Positions 22,798-34,499 of a stretch of DNA of 64,000 nucleotides are shown here, one piece after another. The stretch is taken from contig WTPW01000339.1 of NCBI GenBank assembly GCA_009809945.1, forward strand, positions 62,001-126,000, given 5' to 3'. The notes under the pieces were generated by a model. The model had not been told where the DNA came from. It made no database searches and saw nothing but the letters and a program-made list of their open reading frames with translations. Position 1 is the first letter of the stretch. Each line of letters opens with the position of its first letter. This DNA is from Gigaspora margarita (lineage: Eukaryota; Glomeromycota; Glomeromycetes; Diversisporales; Gigasporaceae). The translations under genes and the position numbers were made by a program.

Positions 22798-23534
22798 CAT
22801 AGTGGAAGTTCATTTTGATTGGTTAAATTAAGGATAAATTTGATTGCGAAGATCTTTTTTTTATATTGTCAATTGTAATTTTTAAGTACCTTTAATAAGT
22901 AAAGATAGTCACGACATATAAAATTTTTTTCTGTAATACGTAACTACTATGATGACTTAATCTATCGCTTTTTTACCTTTAAAGATACTGTTTTTTAACA
23001 ACTGATGCAATAGGATGCAAAAGATTGAGAAACTAAATGAGAAGCAAAAGTTTTGAAAGTTCGGATTGTGTTTCGGCGACCTAAGCAATTAGTAAGTGAA
23101 AGCTGTCTCAACTATGTAGTTCGCTTTGTTTTCTATAAGTAAAAGTAATACGTATTTGAAACTAATATTCCAAACTCTATCTTTTTATTATATTTAGGTT
23201 ATATAAATACATTTTATAGTAGCAGTGTTTAGAAATCTTCGTGTATGTTATTTTATTCAGCAGATTGTATCGCAAAACTTAGAGTATTTGTTGTAAAATA
23301 AATATTGTACTTATTACGAAATAAAATAATATCGTATACATTGTGAAATATGAATAGCTATGAACCATAATTAATGTATTGTAAGACTATAATACGCGCC
23401 TTTAGAAAGTATTGACTAATCTTTTGAAAGTTTTGTGAATAATAAAATTTCATCCGGGCATAGCTGATACTTTATCCGTACATTTTTTCCGGGGTATTTT
23501 AACAACCAATCAAAATAAACTTACACTATGCTTT
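22798..23534. mobile_element. TIR insertion inside the retroelement (candidate 9-bp TSD)
   Basis: The left end CATAGTGGAAGTTCATTTTG and the right end CAAAATAAACTTACACTATG are inverted for about 28 bp. GTTATCTAG (22789-22797) and GTTATCTTG (23535-23543) form a possible 9-bp TSD with one mismatch if four unmatched bases (CTTT) belong to the right end. The interior is AT-rich without coding frames. A Mutator-type non-autonomous element would fit. Confidence 0.6.
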
Positions 23535-24870
23535 GTTATCTTGCATGGTTTTGAAACCCTGCTATCCGCTAGAATCCATATATTTCTTGGGAATAAAAGT
23601 ACCGGGTTTTTTGCCAACAAGCTACTATAGTAGTGGTTTTATTTTTCTATCCAATACCTTACTGCTGCTTGCTCATAAATTTTTCTATCATAACAACTTC
23701 TCTGTTCTGCTCTATATTGTCTATTACTTTGTCTTCCATTTTTCTTCTTGTCTCTCTTTGCCCAAGTGTAGTTACCTACTTTCATTACTAGTCCTGATCT
23801 GAAAAAAGCTTTTTCCCCTTGTGCTATTTTCTGATGATCTTGAGGTGCAAACTGATGCAGTATGAACTGTGCCCTCACAATAGTAGCAGGTAACTGATTA
23901 ATTGGTACTTTGTTAAGTACATTCTGGTAAGCTGGGCCTAGGTTTGGGAATACCCCATGATTCTGATGCATTTAAGGTAGTAGAATGTACTGAGTATATT
24001 GGTAGAGAAGCAGGTACGTGTATAATAATTTGCCTTTGAACTCCAATTCCCAAACCCTTGCCTCTTGGTTTGCCAAGTTCTTCTATTATAAGGTATAGAA
24101 TACCCTTTTTGCGACTTTACTTGCTTCATTGCCTCCACTAATAAGTCCTTAAATTGTTACCTTTATTTGATACTAGTTTTGGGATTTTCCTGGCCATAGT
24201 CCATCCTTCTTTCTCAGCCACTCTCAGGTAAATGCTCTTATCCTCAATCATTCCTGTACTTCTACGACTTTTTTCTTCAAATCTTCCTGGATTGCTTTTT
24301 GAAGCAAAGCATCTGTGTCATACACCAAATTATACTCATATTGATTTCATGCCCTTTTAAACTTTTTTTTTGGGAAGCTTATTTCATTTGCAATGGCCCC
24401 ATTTATTTTTGCTATAGATTGTTGCAAGTTCTGATTTAAGACTCTTGAAAATGATGCACACAATTTGTCATTAATTTTTCCTCTAATTTATTTTCTAATA
24501 GGCAAAAAAATCTTGTTTTGATTATCAAAATCCCCTGCAGGGGAGGTCCAATCCTTTTTGCATGCTTTTCATCAAAATTTCAGTCTATTGATTTTCCTTT
24601 TCCTGTTTCTGATTTTTTGGTCTTTTTCAGGTTCTGACTCATTCCTGAAAGCTTCTAGGCAGTTTACCAATTCTATTTTACTACCCTTAGCCCTGAGACC
24701 ACACTTAAAACACATTGCTCTCAAATCAGATGTTCATAAGCAGTTCCAATCAACTGCATTATTGTTTTCAGTGCAATGTAGTCACTTCACTACTGACTTC
24801 AATAGGTGTTTTCTACATTTCTTCTGTCATAATTCAGATTACTAAAAAAACAACTATTACTAAAGCTGGC
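23535..24870 (-). pseudogene. Gag-like ORF remnant of the same retroelement
   Basis: Two overlapping minus-strand frames, 23,938-24,138 (starting MEAMKQVKSQKG) and 23,639-23,971 (including IVRAQFILHQFAPQDH), continue upstream in other frames to about 24,870, where Lys/Glu-rich and Cys-containing pieces occur. Position directly upstream of the reverse transcriptase, same strand and similar decay suggest the first ORF (capsid-like) of the element. I see no zinc knuckle, so this rests on context. Confidence 0.5.
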
Positions 24871-25044
24871 TTGTTCCTCACAACGTAGCTGGACACAATT
24901 TCAAGCAGGACAGATTATCAAGTTACTCAAATACAACAGATTTTGTTATTTTCCAAATTCGTGACCTATATCATGTGTGAGTCCTGTGACTCACAATAAT
25001 GTCCTGCCTTATTTTTATGAATTCGTTCACAAGCGGGTCAAAAT

Positions 25045-25800
25045 TAATGATTGAATTTTGCGATGACGCAAGGGTTTAGTCAGACGCAAGTCAGACTAAA
25101 CCCTTTACGATCGATGAAACACCTGACTCTTGATGAAACCTTGACACTTGATGAAACCCCGACACTTGACGAACAACTTTACATTGAATCTAAACAGATG
25201 TTTTTTTTTTATTACCAGTATTTCACTAGCAACAGCAAGGATCGTCCAAACACATGATTTTTTGACCCATCAATAATGATATGAACATCCGTTATTTCCT
25301 TCGCAAACTAAAACCATACCTCAATATTTTAATTCGTACTGAGGTTTAATCACTCACTAGGTGTTTAATTCACTCGCTGAGGGTTTCATACACTCACTGA
25401 GAGTCTATAACTCTCGTTGTGGGTTAAAATCACCCAGTTATGTCACAAACTATACCGCATAATGTTAAAATACTATGTCACTGCCAATTCATAGAACACC
25501 TATCGGATATATCCGGATGTAAATCATCGTGCAATGTCAGATCAATATGTCAAAAAGTTAGAAACTGGGTAGATATAATAATGACCAAAAAAATTAAATT
25601 CCATGGACTGATAATGCTTCATCAAAATCATCATGGGTTTTGTTATTTATTATGTGTTTTGCCATGTCATTGGTTTCGTCATGCGTCATAGGTTTCGTCA
25701 TTCTTCATTTCGTCAATTTGATTGCCTGACGAAATGTTTCGTCATGCAGGCTGCGTCATGCGTTAGGCATCATTAGTCAAAATCTCACTGCCCGATAATC
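25045..25800. mobile_element. TGACGAAACC-type element, second copy
   Basis: The left side has direct GATGAAACC / GACACTTGA units (25,100-25,175), and the right side has GGTTTCGTCA units (25,670-25,750), i.e. inverted clusters. It belongs with 3,421-4,115. A perfect inverted pair GGGTTTAGTCAGACGCAAG / GTCAGACTAAACCC lies at 25,070-25,103. Between the ends, 25,330-25,440 is a ~22-bp minisatellite of 'gtttaatcactcactgag' type. Coding is not supported. Confidence 0.5.
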
Positions 25801-25926
25801 ATCACTCCAAAAAACTTTTTAAAAATTATGACCTAGAGTTAAGGTTGGGCAGAGTTAGGCTAAAATTAGGCCAAACAATATAAAATAATTATATAATATA
25901 GTATGATAATATGAGATAACATCATG

Positions 25927-26009
25927 TTGGTACAGTGATAATTTTTTTGATCAGAGAATGCTGCGACGCGGCATTTTCTGAATAATCAAAAAAATTGTCA
26001 TTGTACCAA
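25927..26009. repeat. 83-bp near-perfect hairpin
   Basis: The left arm TTGGTACAGTGATAATTTTT and the right arm AAAATTGTCATTGTACCAA pair, with the apex region GAGAATGCTGCGACGCGGCA. Like the other hairpins it is GC-rich only at the apex. No TSD is seen. Confidence 0.75.
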
Positions 26010-26209
26010 TGTGGCTATATTGGTATTATAGTATGGCGGTCATTGATCATAAATTGTACTATTTATGTTTTTTTTTTAAAACTCCTTTAATTCGTATAGT
26101 GCAACATAATATAAGTATGGATGACGTATGCATCGTGCAAAATAACAAGTATGAATGACGCAATAAAAAGACAGTGATTTATAGCATAAATAGTGTGGCC
26201 GTGCTATAA

Positions 26210-26349
26210 GGAGAAAGCTACGGACACAACATTCACGTGCTAAATCCAGCCATGCTGTGCATATAAACCCCCTAACCTTAACGCTAACCCTAATTCTAGT
26301 CAATGTTGTGCACATAAGCATCTGAAATGTTGTGTCCGTAGCTTTCCCC
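26210..26349. mobile_element. Mutator-type MITE, 140 bp, perfect 9-bp TSD
   Basis: GTGCTATAA at 26201-26209 and 26350-26358 bounds an element starting GGAGAAAGCTACGGACACAA and ending GTGTCCGTAGCTTTCCCC. The TIR covers about 23 bp with one mismatch. A 9-bp TSD and GG-ends indicate Mutator superfamily. It overlaps a spurious minus-strand frame at 26,076-26,321. Confidence 0.9.
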
Positions 26350-26639
26350 GTGCTATAATGATATATTCATAAAAATCGCTATAGAATATTTAAGTCATAT
26401 GATAAATGACGATTATTATAATATTGTGACTAGTACCTTTTTTGGTAATCTATATATGCGAATCTATTTATAGGCGGTGACCAATTTTTCTGCGAATCAT
26501 ACAAAGCCGATGACTTTACAAAGACTTATGATTATTCGAATCTATTTAAAGTCGGTCACATTTTCTAAAGTTATAATAGTGTTCGAATATTGTAGTGGCG
26601 GGGACCTATAATAAAGATTTTCCGGTCCTATATTAGCCC

Positions 26640-26770
26640 ATAAGTAAAAAATATTATTATTAATAAATCGGCCTTTGATTTGTACCCGGGTCTCTTACAA
26701 AACACCACAACAATAGCCTTGAAATATACCCGGTACAAATCAAGAGGGGGCACCGATCAAAGGGGTATCT
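26640..26770. repeat. Short inverted repeat around TTGATTTGTACC
   Basis: TTTGATTTGTACCCGGGT (about 26,674) and ACCCGGTACAAATCAAG (about 26,727) form a 17-bp stem; GCACCGATCAAAGG follows. It may be a small MITE, but no TSD was found. Confidence 0.5.
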
Positions 26771-26811
26771 TCCACGGTAAATTACGGTAATAATAAATAA
26801 TATATATGCTA

Positions 26812-27595
26812 TAGGTGGATTTTGATTCTGTAGATTCGGAATCCACTTAAGTATATTCTGAATCAACTTATGTGGATTTCAGATCTCAAACCTACTTATG
26901 TGGAAATAAATTTTAAAATTATATGCAATATGAATTTCGATTATAAAAGACATATAACTTTATAGCTATAAGCATTGCATTATCGCTATTATCTATAAAA
27001 TTATGCACAAAATCAGAACGTCTACATTTACAAGAATATCTTTGCATTTATTTGTGCCGATTATAGTTGAAATTGACTTCATTCTTGTGGCTCTTTGTGC
27101 GCTATTAATTTTTGTCATGAAAAAACGATTATGAGATTCCACATCTAAGATGCTTCAACATGGTGTAAAACTCTTATACAAGCTTTATATAATGCATCAT
27201 AAAAAAGCATATCAGATATATCATAATACGTATAATTTTAGCCTATTCATTTTTACAACTGTCAACTCTCATAACTAAAAGAAATTTTAATCCAATACTG
27301 ATTTTTATTAAGTAGCATCATAATAATAAGATAGTGAATAAAGGTATCTGCTTCTAACTAATAAATTTTTTCAAAAAAAATTATTAACTAGTTCGTTAAA
27401 AGTTGGTTTGAAATAAGAGAGAAATTTTCGCGAAATACAGTACGCACAATTATTTTAATACTACCAACTTATAATTATTAATATCGGATTGTTTATATGA
27501 TTTTTTTAAGATCCGAACTTGACTTAAGTTGTTTCTGGATTCGAAATCCATTTAAGCGGATACCAAATCTACAGATTTCCGAATCCACCTACAAC
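26812..27595. mobile_element. Possible TIR element with TAGGTGGATT ends
   Basis: TAGGTGGATTTTGATTCTGT (26,812) on the left is inverted at the right as ACAGATTTCCGAATCCACCTA (ending about 27,591). Extra GGATTC / GAATCC motifs occur just inside. No matching TSD, no coding frame. The flanking DNA to 28,121 is AT-rich and empty apart from the 3' end of the gene that follows. Confidence 0.45.
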
Positions 27596-28121
27596 ATACA
27601 CAAATTGAATAGTGTTTTTTTTTGGATCATGAATTATATCAGAATGTATTAAACTTTTTTTCAACAGATTTATATGAAGCAATTATGCTTTAAGATCATG
27701 TTTTAGCTCATTTACCATTCCTAGATAAAGGCCATAGTATATGTTATTAGATTTAAGCTTTAAAGAATTACCATAAATCATGTTGCATTTTATTGCTATA
27801 TCGCTACAATTTCTATTAACCTTCTATTTAAATGGATTAATACAGGTGCGTTCGAGACTTGAAAAGTTTTGCTAGCTTAGCCAATATTCCATTAGAATAA
27901 TATCAATTAAAAGTTTATTGGGAGCAGGTAATCGAAAGTTAAAAGATTTAAATTAAAATATCTTAAAAGTTTTTCAAATTTTGATAAAATTTTTTGGGAA
28001 AATTTCAAACCATTTAATTATATAATTAATATCAATCTTTTATTTAATTAAATATGCAGATTACATCATAAATATTTAAAATTTACTCATAATATACGAA
28101 ATTTGACTCTTTATACTAATT

Positions 28122-31100
28122 TTAATAATTACAAATATCGTATGTAGTTTGATGTAAAGATTCTTCTCTGCCACTAAAATATTTGAATAATTTTAATATA
28201 ATAGTATTTAACAAAGCAATTGAACCAGTTATTAATGTTAAAAACGGAATAGCTTCATATTTAACAGTAAATATGTAATATAAAATCTGTAAATAAAAAA
28301 TATAAAATATTTATCTTAGGATAAATATAAATTTTCAATATGCTATTTTAATATTGATCATGAAACAAACCTGTATAACTAACTGCGGAATATTTTTAAT
28401 AAAAATATTAATAATAGTTCCCCAATATATCCAGCATATAGTAAAATCAGAAATTGGCGCATTAAATATTTCAAAGCTAGCAAATTTCGAAGTTAAAAAT
28501 TCAAATAATGAGATGTCTGCACTTGAGCATATTGTAAAAGCTGAAACAATACTTTTATATTTATTAAGCCATTTAATAAATAAAAGATTGGTTCTGATTT
28601 CGCGTGTTATCAATATTAGTGCAATAACCATATTAAATATTATAGAATCAATTAATATGATAATACTTTTTTTATTATAAAAAAGATTAAAGTCATGGTT
28701 AGTTTATTTATGCAATATAGAAAATCAGAATCATTGATTATAAAATTCAAATTTTTAACCTGGGAAAGTATAACCATGGAACGTCCTTTCCATTTTTGGC
28801 AATGAATAATATGTCCAAAATTAAACCAACAAAAATAAATGCTATTTGACAAATTGTGAAGCTTTGTCCCTATAAATAAAGTATGTGCAGTAATATAAGT
28901 AAATTTAAATTTATATTACTAACATAATAAAAGATTTTATAACAAAACTTTCAAATAGTATAATATTTATGAATTTTTTAACCTCTGGATATTTAGAACG
29001 GGCCCATAAAGCTATAGCAAGTAATATTATACATCCAATCAATAATCCAAGAAGTTTCCATTTTATCTCATCCCATAAATTTACTTAAAATATTTACAAT
29101 AAAATATTAATATTGTAGATATAATTTAAAAATAAATTTATAGTTTTTTAAGATAACTTACTATTTATTGTAAATCCATATGAAGAATCTAAATACTTTG
29201 TATAATTATTCATATATATTATCGTACTTTCATCTTTTATTAATTCTGTAATAGATTTAACAATTCGAGAAACAGAATCCTGATAAGGATCTTTAGTTGG
29301 TAAAATTTCAATTTGCAGCAAATACTGAGATGACACTGATGGATCATATTGAATTCGATTTGTTAGTTGTAGCCTTTCAGAATTTATGGGAATACTAGTG
29401 ATAAGTTCTTGTCGTAAGTTGTTTAAAAATTCAGATTTGTCGGATGGTGAACGAGAATCATATTGTCTAGTACCATCTTGAGTTAAACGTACAACGCCTA
29501 TAGCTTTATCTAAAATATATATATGTGACATTAAAAAATAAATTCCAACATAATTATAAAGATAACTGATAATACCTGAATATTGTTCTGGTACAGTTCC
29601 TATAAAAAATTTTTAGTTGTTGCATATAATTATAATTCAACATTTGTTTAATATATACTTACGTGAAGCAGTTTTAAATATCCATTTGTTTTTTTCAATA
29701 CCATAGCTAGGTTCATTTGTTGTAGCAAATTTTACAAAATTGTCATCCATTGTAATCATATAAGAAGAATTCCATTGATTAAAAATACTTGAAGAGACAT
29801 TGCATTTAAAAGTATTATTTAAAATTACACAATAATTTGAACTTCCTGAAAAAATTTTTCTTGGTTTGAATTGCTTAGTAATTATATCAATTTGATATAT
29901 AATTATATTATTTAAAGATTTAGAAATTGAGTTTGAAAATGTTATAGCAATGAAAGTGATATTATATGGTGATACAGTTTCATTAATAGTAGGATATGTT
30001 GAAATAATGTTTGGATTTTCATAACCAACTAATAAATAGATTTACAATTAAGATTATTCAAAAATCCCTTCAATACTGAAATTAAAATGAATAAATTGAT
30101 AAAAATAGTAATCCTTACAGTCTTCTTTGAATTTAGGTAAATCCGTAACAAAAATATCCCATGCATTAGACCCATTATCGGATCCATAAACAACATATAA
30201 TGTATATGTATTGTTTTTCATTACATAAAATTGGGCACTTGTAGGGGTTAGATTACTTTTGATGCTACCAAAGTCCCATCCAATTTCATTGCCGTCGGGT
30301 GAGATAATTCTTGTAGTAAAATTTATAAATAGTGCAGGTGGTATTGGTGCGACGTCGCCTCCGTAATTATTTACGTTAGTAGCACTAGGGGTGCTAGTTG
30401 AGACTCTTGAGTTAATATCCCTTTTTATGATATTATTTTTAACATTCCAACTAGTTATAACTACTCCACCATAAAATAAAGGTTGACAATCGTATTGTAC
30501 ACTATAATTAGTATACATCAATTGAAAGTATAGTGCATGTACTTCAACAACGGAACCTGATGACAAGAAATCAACCTGATATGTTATAAACAGTGAGTTA
30601 TTTTGAAAGTTCTCAACTAATTCAGTTATCAAGCATACATTTCCAATTTCATTGTAGCTTGGAGAACATGAAATGTATGATATTTCACTAACGTTTCGAG
30701 CATAGTGAAGCAAGAACTTCTTAGAAATTTGATGAGTCAGTGGTGTTAAAAACATATAATATATAGATAAGATTGGTACAGGAGCATTAAATATTCCATT
30801 AATTTCATATGATAATTCAGTAGTAATAAATCCATAACTTCCATCAATGGTCGGGAATATAAAACGAAGACTTGAATTATCTGAAAGCACAAAAGTGTCA
30901 TAGATTAAGTCATCTACAATGGAACTCTCATCTTGTCTGAGTATTTAACATATTTAGTGTTAATCAGAGTAATCAGAGCTTATAATAATAAATGTAATCT
31001 AAGCAATAATATGTATCACTTACGGTAAATTATATACAATCCAGTTAACAGTTCTAACGTCTTTACTAGAGATTATAAAGGATGATAATCGTACATCTGG

Positions 31101-31602
31101 AATAGCAACTATATTCGAGTTCTCCACTGTTTTATTTGCTACGAAAATATTTCTATTTAAAGATTAATATTAAGCTAAAATTTAAATAATGTAAATATAA
31201 ATGTAATACAAACTCTTTTACAATTTTCGAGCTCCAATTTAATACTATTCCAGTAGATTGATTATTATTATTATCGTAAAGCAGCAAGTAATGCTTCATA
31301 TTTAAAGGAAATATACGTTTAATATCTTTATTCAAAAAGTTAAGGTCAATAAATATTGTAGATCCATTTTGTAAGAGCGCATGTATGGCTTTGCTCTGAT
31401 TCTTGTCATCCATGACATTGATTATAAAACTACCATCATAACTTGAACTAACACTGAAATGCTTATAATCAGATAGGTCATTTTTGCTGCTTGAATATAA
31501 AAGTTTGCTTCTACTGAATGTAAAATTGCATAGTAATAAAAGAACCCATATGACTAAAATATTTTTTAGAGTTTTGTTCAAATTATAGCGATTAAATGCC
31601 AT
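28122..31602 (-). CDS. Ten-exon secreted/multi-pass membrane protein, 914 aa
   Basis: Exons, in transcript order: 31602-31214, 31152-31024, 30936-30119, 30028-29663, 29599-29576, 29509-29162, 29083-28983, 28869-28760, 28665-28371, 28286-28122. Total 2,745 nt in one frame, all introns GT-AG, 61-113 nt. I chose the ATG at 31602 because it puts the hydrophobic LVIWVLLLLC stretch at residues ~16-25 as a signal peptide; an ATG at 31641 is possible. Residues ~30-690 are a Ser/Asn/Tyr-rich ectodomain with many N-x-S/T sites. Five hydrophobic segments follow: KLLGLLIGCIILLAIALWAR (~699-718), IAFIFVGLILDILFIA, IIILIDSIIFNMVIALIL, IINIFIKNIPQLVIQ and a last one in exon 10. The layout resembles, from memory, a large family of surface proteins in Rhizophagus-type fungi. 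Ligand and function are unknown. No stop or frameshift was found, so it is probably a living gene; RNA evidence would settle the 24-nt exon 5. Confidence 0.82.
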
Positions 31603-31778
31603 TTTAAAATAAAAAATAAGATTTATCAACTGAAACATCATTCATAAAATTTATTAAAAAAAATAAAAATAAAAATAAAAACTTGAGATGTTATATTTAT
31701 TCTGAGATGTTTTGTAAGTATTTATGAAACGCTAGAATATTATACGCATGCAACCAAATCAGTTTTATAAAAAGTAAT
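31603..31778 (-). promoter_or_regulatory. Presumed upstream region of the membrane-protein gene
   Basis: AT-rich sequence directly upstream of the start codon. No specific factor site can be supported. The TIR element at 31,779-32,090 begins only ~177 bp upstream of the ATG, so part of the promoter may be transposon-derived. Confidence 0.3.
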
Positions 31779-32090
31779 TGTCCGAAGCGTAGCGGAGGAC
31801 ACTCTAGTTTTACGCCAAACCATGCAATGTCTGTTAGCAACATCCAATCACAGTGCATATACTGGTTACACGACATGTGTGTATACGTTACACAAAGGCT
31901 CAGTGCATTGTTTTCGCAAAAATAATTTTTGGTTACACGCCGCTAATGTCGTGTAACGTTGCACAGCATTATTTTGGTAACCTACTCAAGTTGGGTTAAT
32001 TGAACCAAAAATTGGGTTTTGAACCAATATTGGGTTCATACATATTGTTTATATAACAGACTATATACTACAGTATATATATTATTGCTT
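31779..32090. mobile_element. Small TIR element upstream of the gene
   Basis: TGTCCGAAGC at the left and GCTTCGGACA at the right are perfect 10-bp inverted ends. The interior has short repeats of 'gttacac' (31,865-31,960) and of 'ttgggtt...gaaccaa' (31,990-32,035). No clear TSD. It is GC-richer than its surroundings. Confidence 0.6.
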
Positions 32091-32414
32091 CGGACATCTA
32101 TCAGCTCCTGATAACCTAGTATTAATCCATTTATCATTCGCGAAAACATCTATCTGTGCTAATATTTTAACGCTATCAGTTTCCAAATTTGCCATATAGT
32201 ACTACTGCTACAGAGATTTTCTTTGCCATGGTAACCCAGTTTGAGTCACCTGCACAATGGGTCAAAACAATAACGCTAAAAGAGGAAAAAGAATAAAAAT
32301 TATCTTGCAACACTATTGACAGTGTCGGAAAACATATTAATTTTCATCCTACGTAAATGAAGTTCCGCTTATCGTTATAGTTTGGTAAAATTTAAAAGAG
32401 GACAATAAAAGCTG

Positions 32415-32530
32415 ATCATTTACATTGTTAAATTTCCTTTTTTGATCCTACCACCAACTACAATTCCGCTAATAATGGTGTGGTTCGTGTAATTATAGAA
32501 TTCAAAAAAAGGAAATTTTAGCAATGTAAA
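32415..32530. mobile_element. 115-bp inverted-repeat element
   Basis: TTTACATTGTTAAATTTCCT on the left and AGGAAATTTTAGCAATGTAAA on the right pair over about 28 bp with one small bulge. No TSD could be fixed. The spacer between 32,090 and 32,930 otherwise shows no gene. Confidence 0.6.
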
Positions 32531-32929
32531 CTAGCGATGTACATGTGGCGGCGACTTCGACGCCTGCTTGCAGTTTTTAAATGGCACTTGACTTAATATA
32601 TGACACATGTACAAATTTCTATTGGTATTATATTGTGATGATTTGTAGGCTAGCAAAAGTTGGAACTTATAAGAGTATAAATGCTATTTAAAAGGAAATA
32701 ATTTTATTTTTTGTAAATTTATTCATATTAATCTGTTTTTATTACTCAAAATGAGAGTAAAGCTTGATTTTTAATAATATGACGAAAAGAAATGTAAAAT
32801 AATTGAATTATTTTTAGTTATGTTTTTTGAATGAACAATTGTAAATACGGTCGATTGGTACAGGCTTAATAATGATGATAGATTATAATGCTAAAGATAA
32901 GATAAACAAAGAATAAGTTAGGCGAAGAA

Positions 32930-34290
32930 TTCTGATATTAAATTTAATACACTAATGGTTAACGTTGAGTTAGTATTTGAATTATCATAAGTTACCATAA
33001 TTTATTGTAAAAAATTCTGTTGTAGAACTTACTACAATTCAGATGATTAAAGTTAAGTTAGCTGCATTAGAATTATCATAATTTTTTATTATAGTTTACT
33101 GTAAGAATTCAGTTACAGAATTTATTTAATAATGCGATAGTTAAAATTGAATTAGCATTGAAATTTTCATATTTCTATGTAAAAAATTGTTACAGTACTA
33201 ACTATTTCAGGGGTCCAGTATTAGGTTAAGGTTGAGTTGGTTGCATTGAAATTATAATAATTTACTATAAAGAATTCTGTTACAAAACTTATTCACTAAT
33301 GCGGTACGTACGTAGTTGAATTAATGTGAAGTATACGATTTTCTACTACATGCTACTGTAAAATTCTGTAGATAGAGCTTATTCTTTAACTAATTCAATA
33401 CACACAGTGGCTAAGGTTGAGTTAGTATTGAAATTATCGTGATTTCTGCTGTAAAAAATTCTGTAACAAAATTTACTTGCTCCTCCAATGAACACAGTAT
33501 ATTTAGATTGGTTATGGTGAAATTTTCAATTATAACAATTTACTATAAAGAATTTGGTTATATATTTACTTGCAAATGAAATACATACAATTGTTAAGGA
33601 GTTATATAATAATTTCTACATAAAAATTCAGTTACAGAACTTATTTGCTATTATGGTGACTAAAGTATGTGGTTAATTTGAGTAGTTGCATTTGAATTAA
33701 TGTAATTTCTACTAAGAGTTACTGTAAAAAATTCAATAATAGAACTTATCAATAATGGATACACATAGTCGAGTTAATATTGGAATCATCATTATTTCAA
33801 TTATGAGTTACTGTAAAAACTGTTACAAAATTACTTGTTGTTTCGTTATTAAAATATGTAATTAAATCGAGTTAGTTCGAATTTTCATAATTTCTATGAT
33901 ATAATTCTGTTGTGGAACTTACCCACCAATACAGTCCAACAGTGGTTGATTTCTTTTGTAAGTTACTGCAAAAATTCTGTTACAGAACTTACTAGCTATT
34001 ACTACAGTATGTAACTAAGATTGAATTAGCTTGAATTAGAATTTTGTGATTTCTGTTGTAAGTTACTATAACAATCTTTTATAGAACCTACTCTCCAATG
34101 CTGTGCATATGGTGATTAAGCATGAGTTAGTATAGGAATTGTCAGTTTTTACTCTAAATTACTGTAAAAATTCTGTTATGAAATTTACTCTTATTCTGGT
34201 AATCATAGTATATGATTAAAATCAAGTTAATTTGCATGATTTCTACAATGAGTTACTACAAAAAAATCTGTTTCAGACTTTACTACAAAT
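32930..34290. repeat. Minisatellite, ~85-100 bp unit (orientation B)
   Basis: About 14 degenerate units with the order 'gttgagttagtattg' - 'aattatcataatttctactgt' - 'aaaaattctgttacagaactta'. Reverse complement of the 8,950-10,080 family. If that array belongs to a Helitron, this is a second, inverted copy; a weak CTAG-like end at about 32,532 is not convincing. Confidence 0.7.
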
Positions 34291-34298
34291 GCGGTTCA

Positions 34299-34491
34299 CC
34301 AGTGCAAAAAAAAAAAAAAGTAATTTTGGCNNNNNNNNNNNTTTAATTTCGGGTTTTCAAACCTGAAATGCTTTCGTCCTCATGTATACTCATAATCAAA
34401 AAAGTGCCAAAAGTTCAACAACGCACACTCAAAAAAAAGTTCATGTGAAAAAAAAGCTACCAGTGCAAAAAAAAAAAAAAGTAATTTTGGC
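34299..34491. other. 11-N assembly gap with a duplicated 32-bp flank
   Basis: N at 34,331-34,341. The 32 bases CCAGTGC-A(n)-GTAATTTTGGC immediately before the gap (34,299-34,330) recur exactly at 34,460-34,491. The intervening ~118 bp differs in style (GGGTTTTCAAACCTGAAATG, itself an inverted repeat). A contig-join artefact at the poly-A run is likely. Confidence 0.7.
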
Positions 34492-34499
34492 AAATATTT

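Noticed and set aside
23533..23802. 89-codon plus-strand hydrophobic ORF
   Set aside because: Antisense to the Gag-like remnant at 23,639-23,971; a shadow frame.
28354..28680. 108-codon plus-strand ORF
   Set aside because: Antisense to exon 9 of the membrane-protein gene, whose splice sites and frame are consistent.
32530..32570. Reverse-oriented Helitron 3' end (CTAG with a GGCG...CGCC stem)
   Set aside because: The stem is only four base pairs, lies too far from CTAG, and is ~400 bp from the minisatellite, unlike the arrangement at 10,101-10,131.
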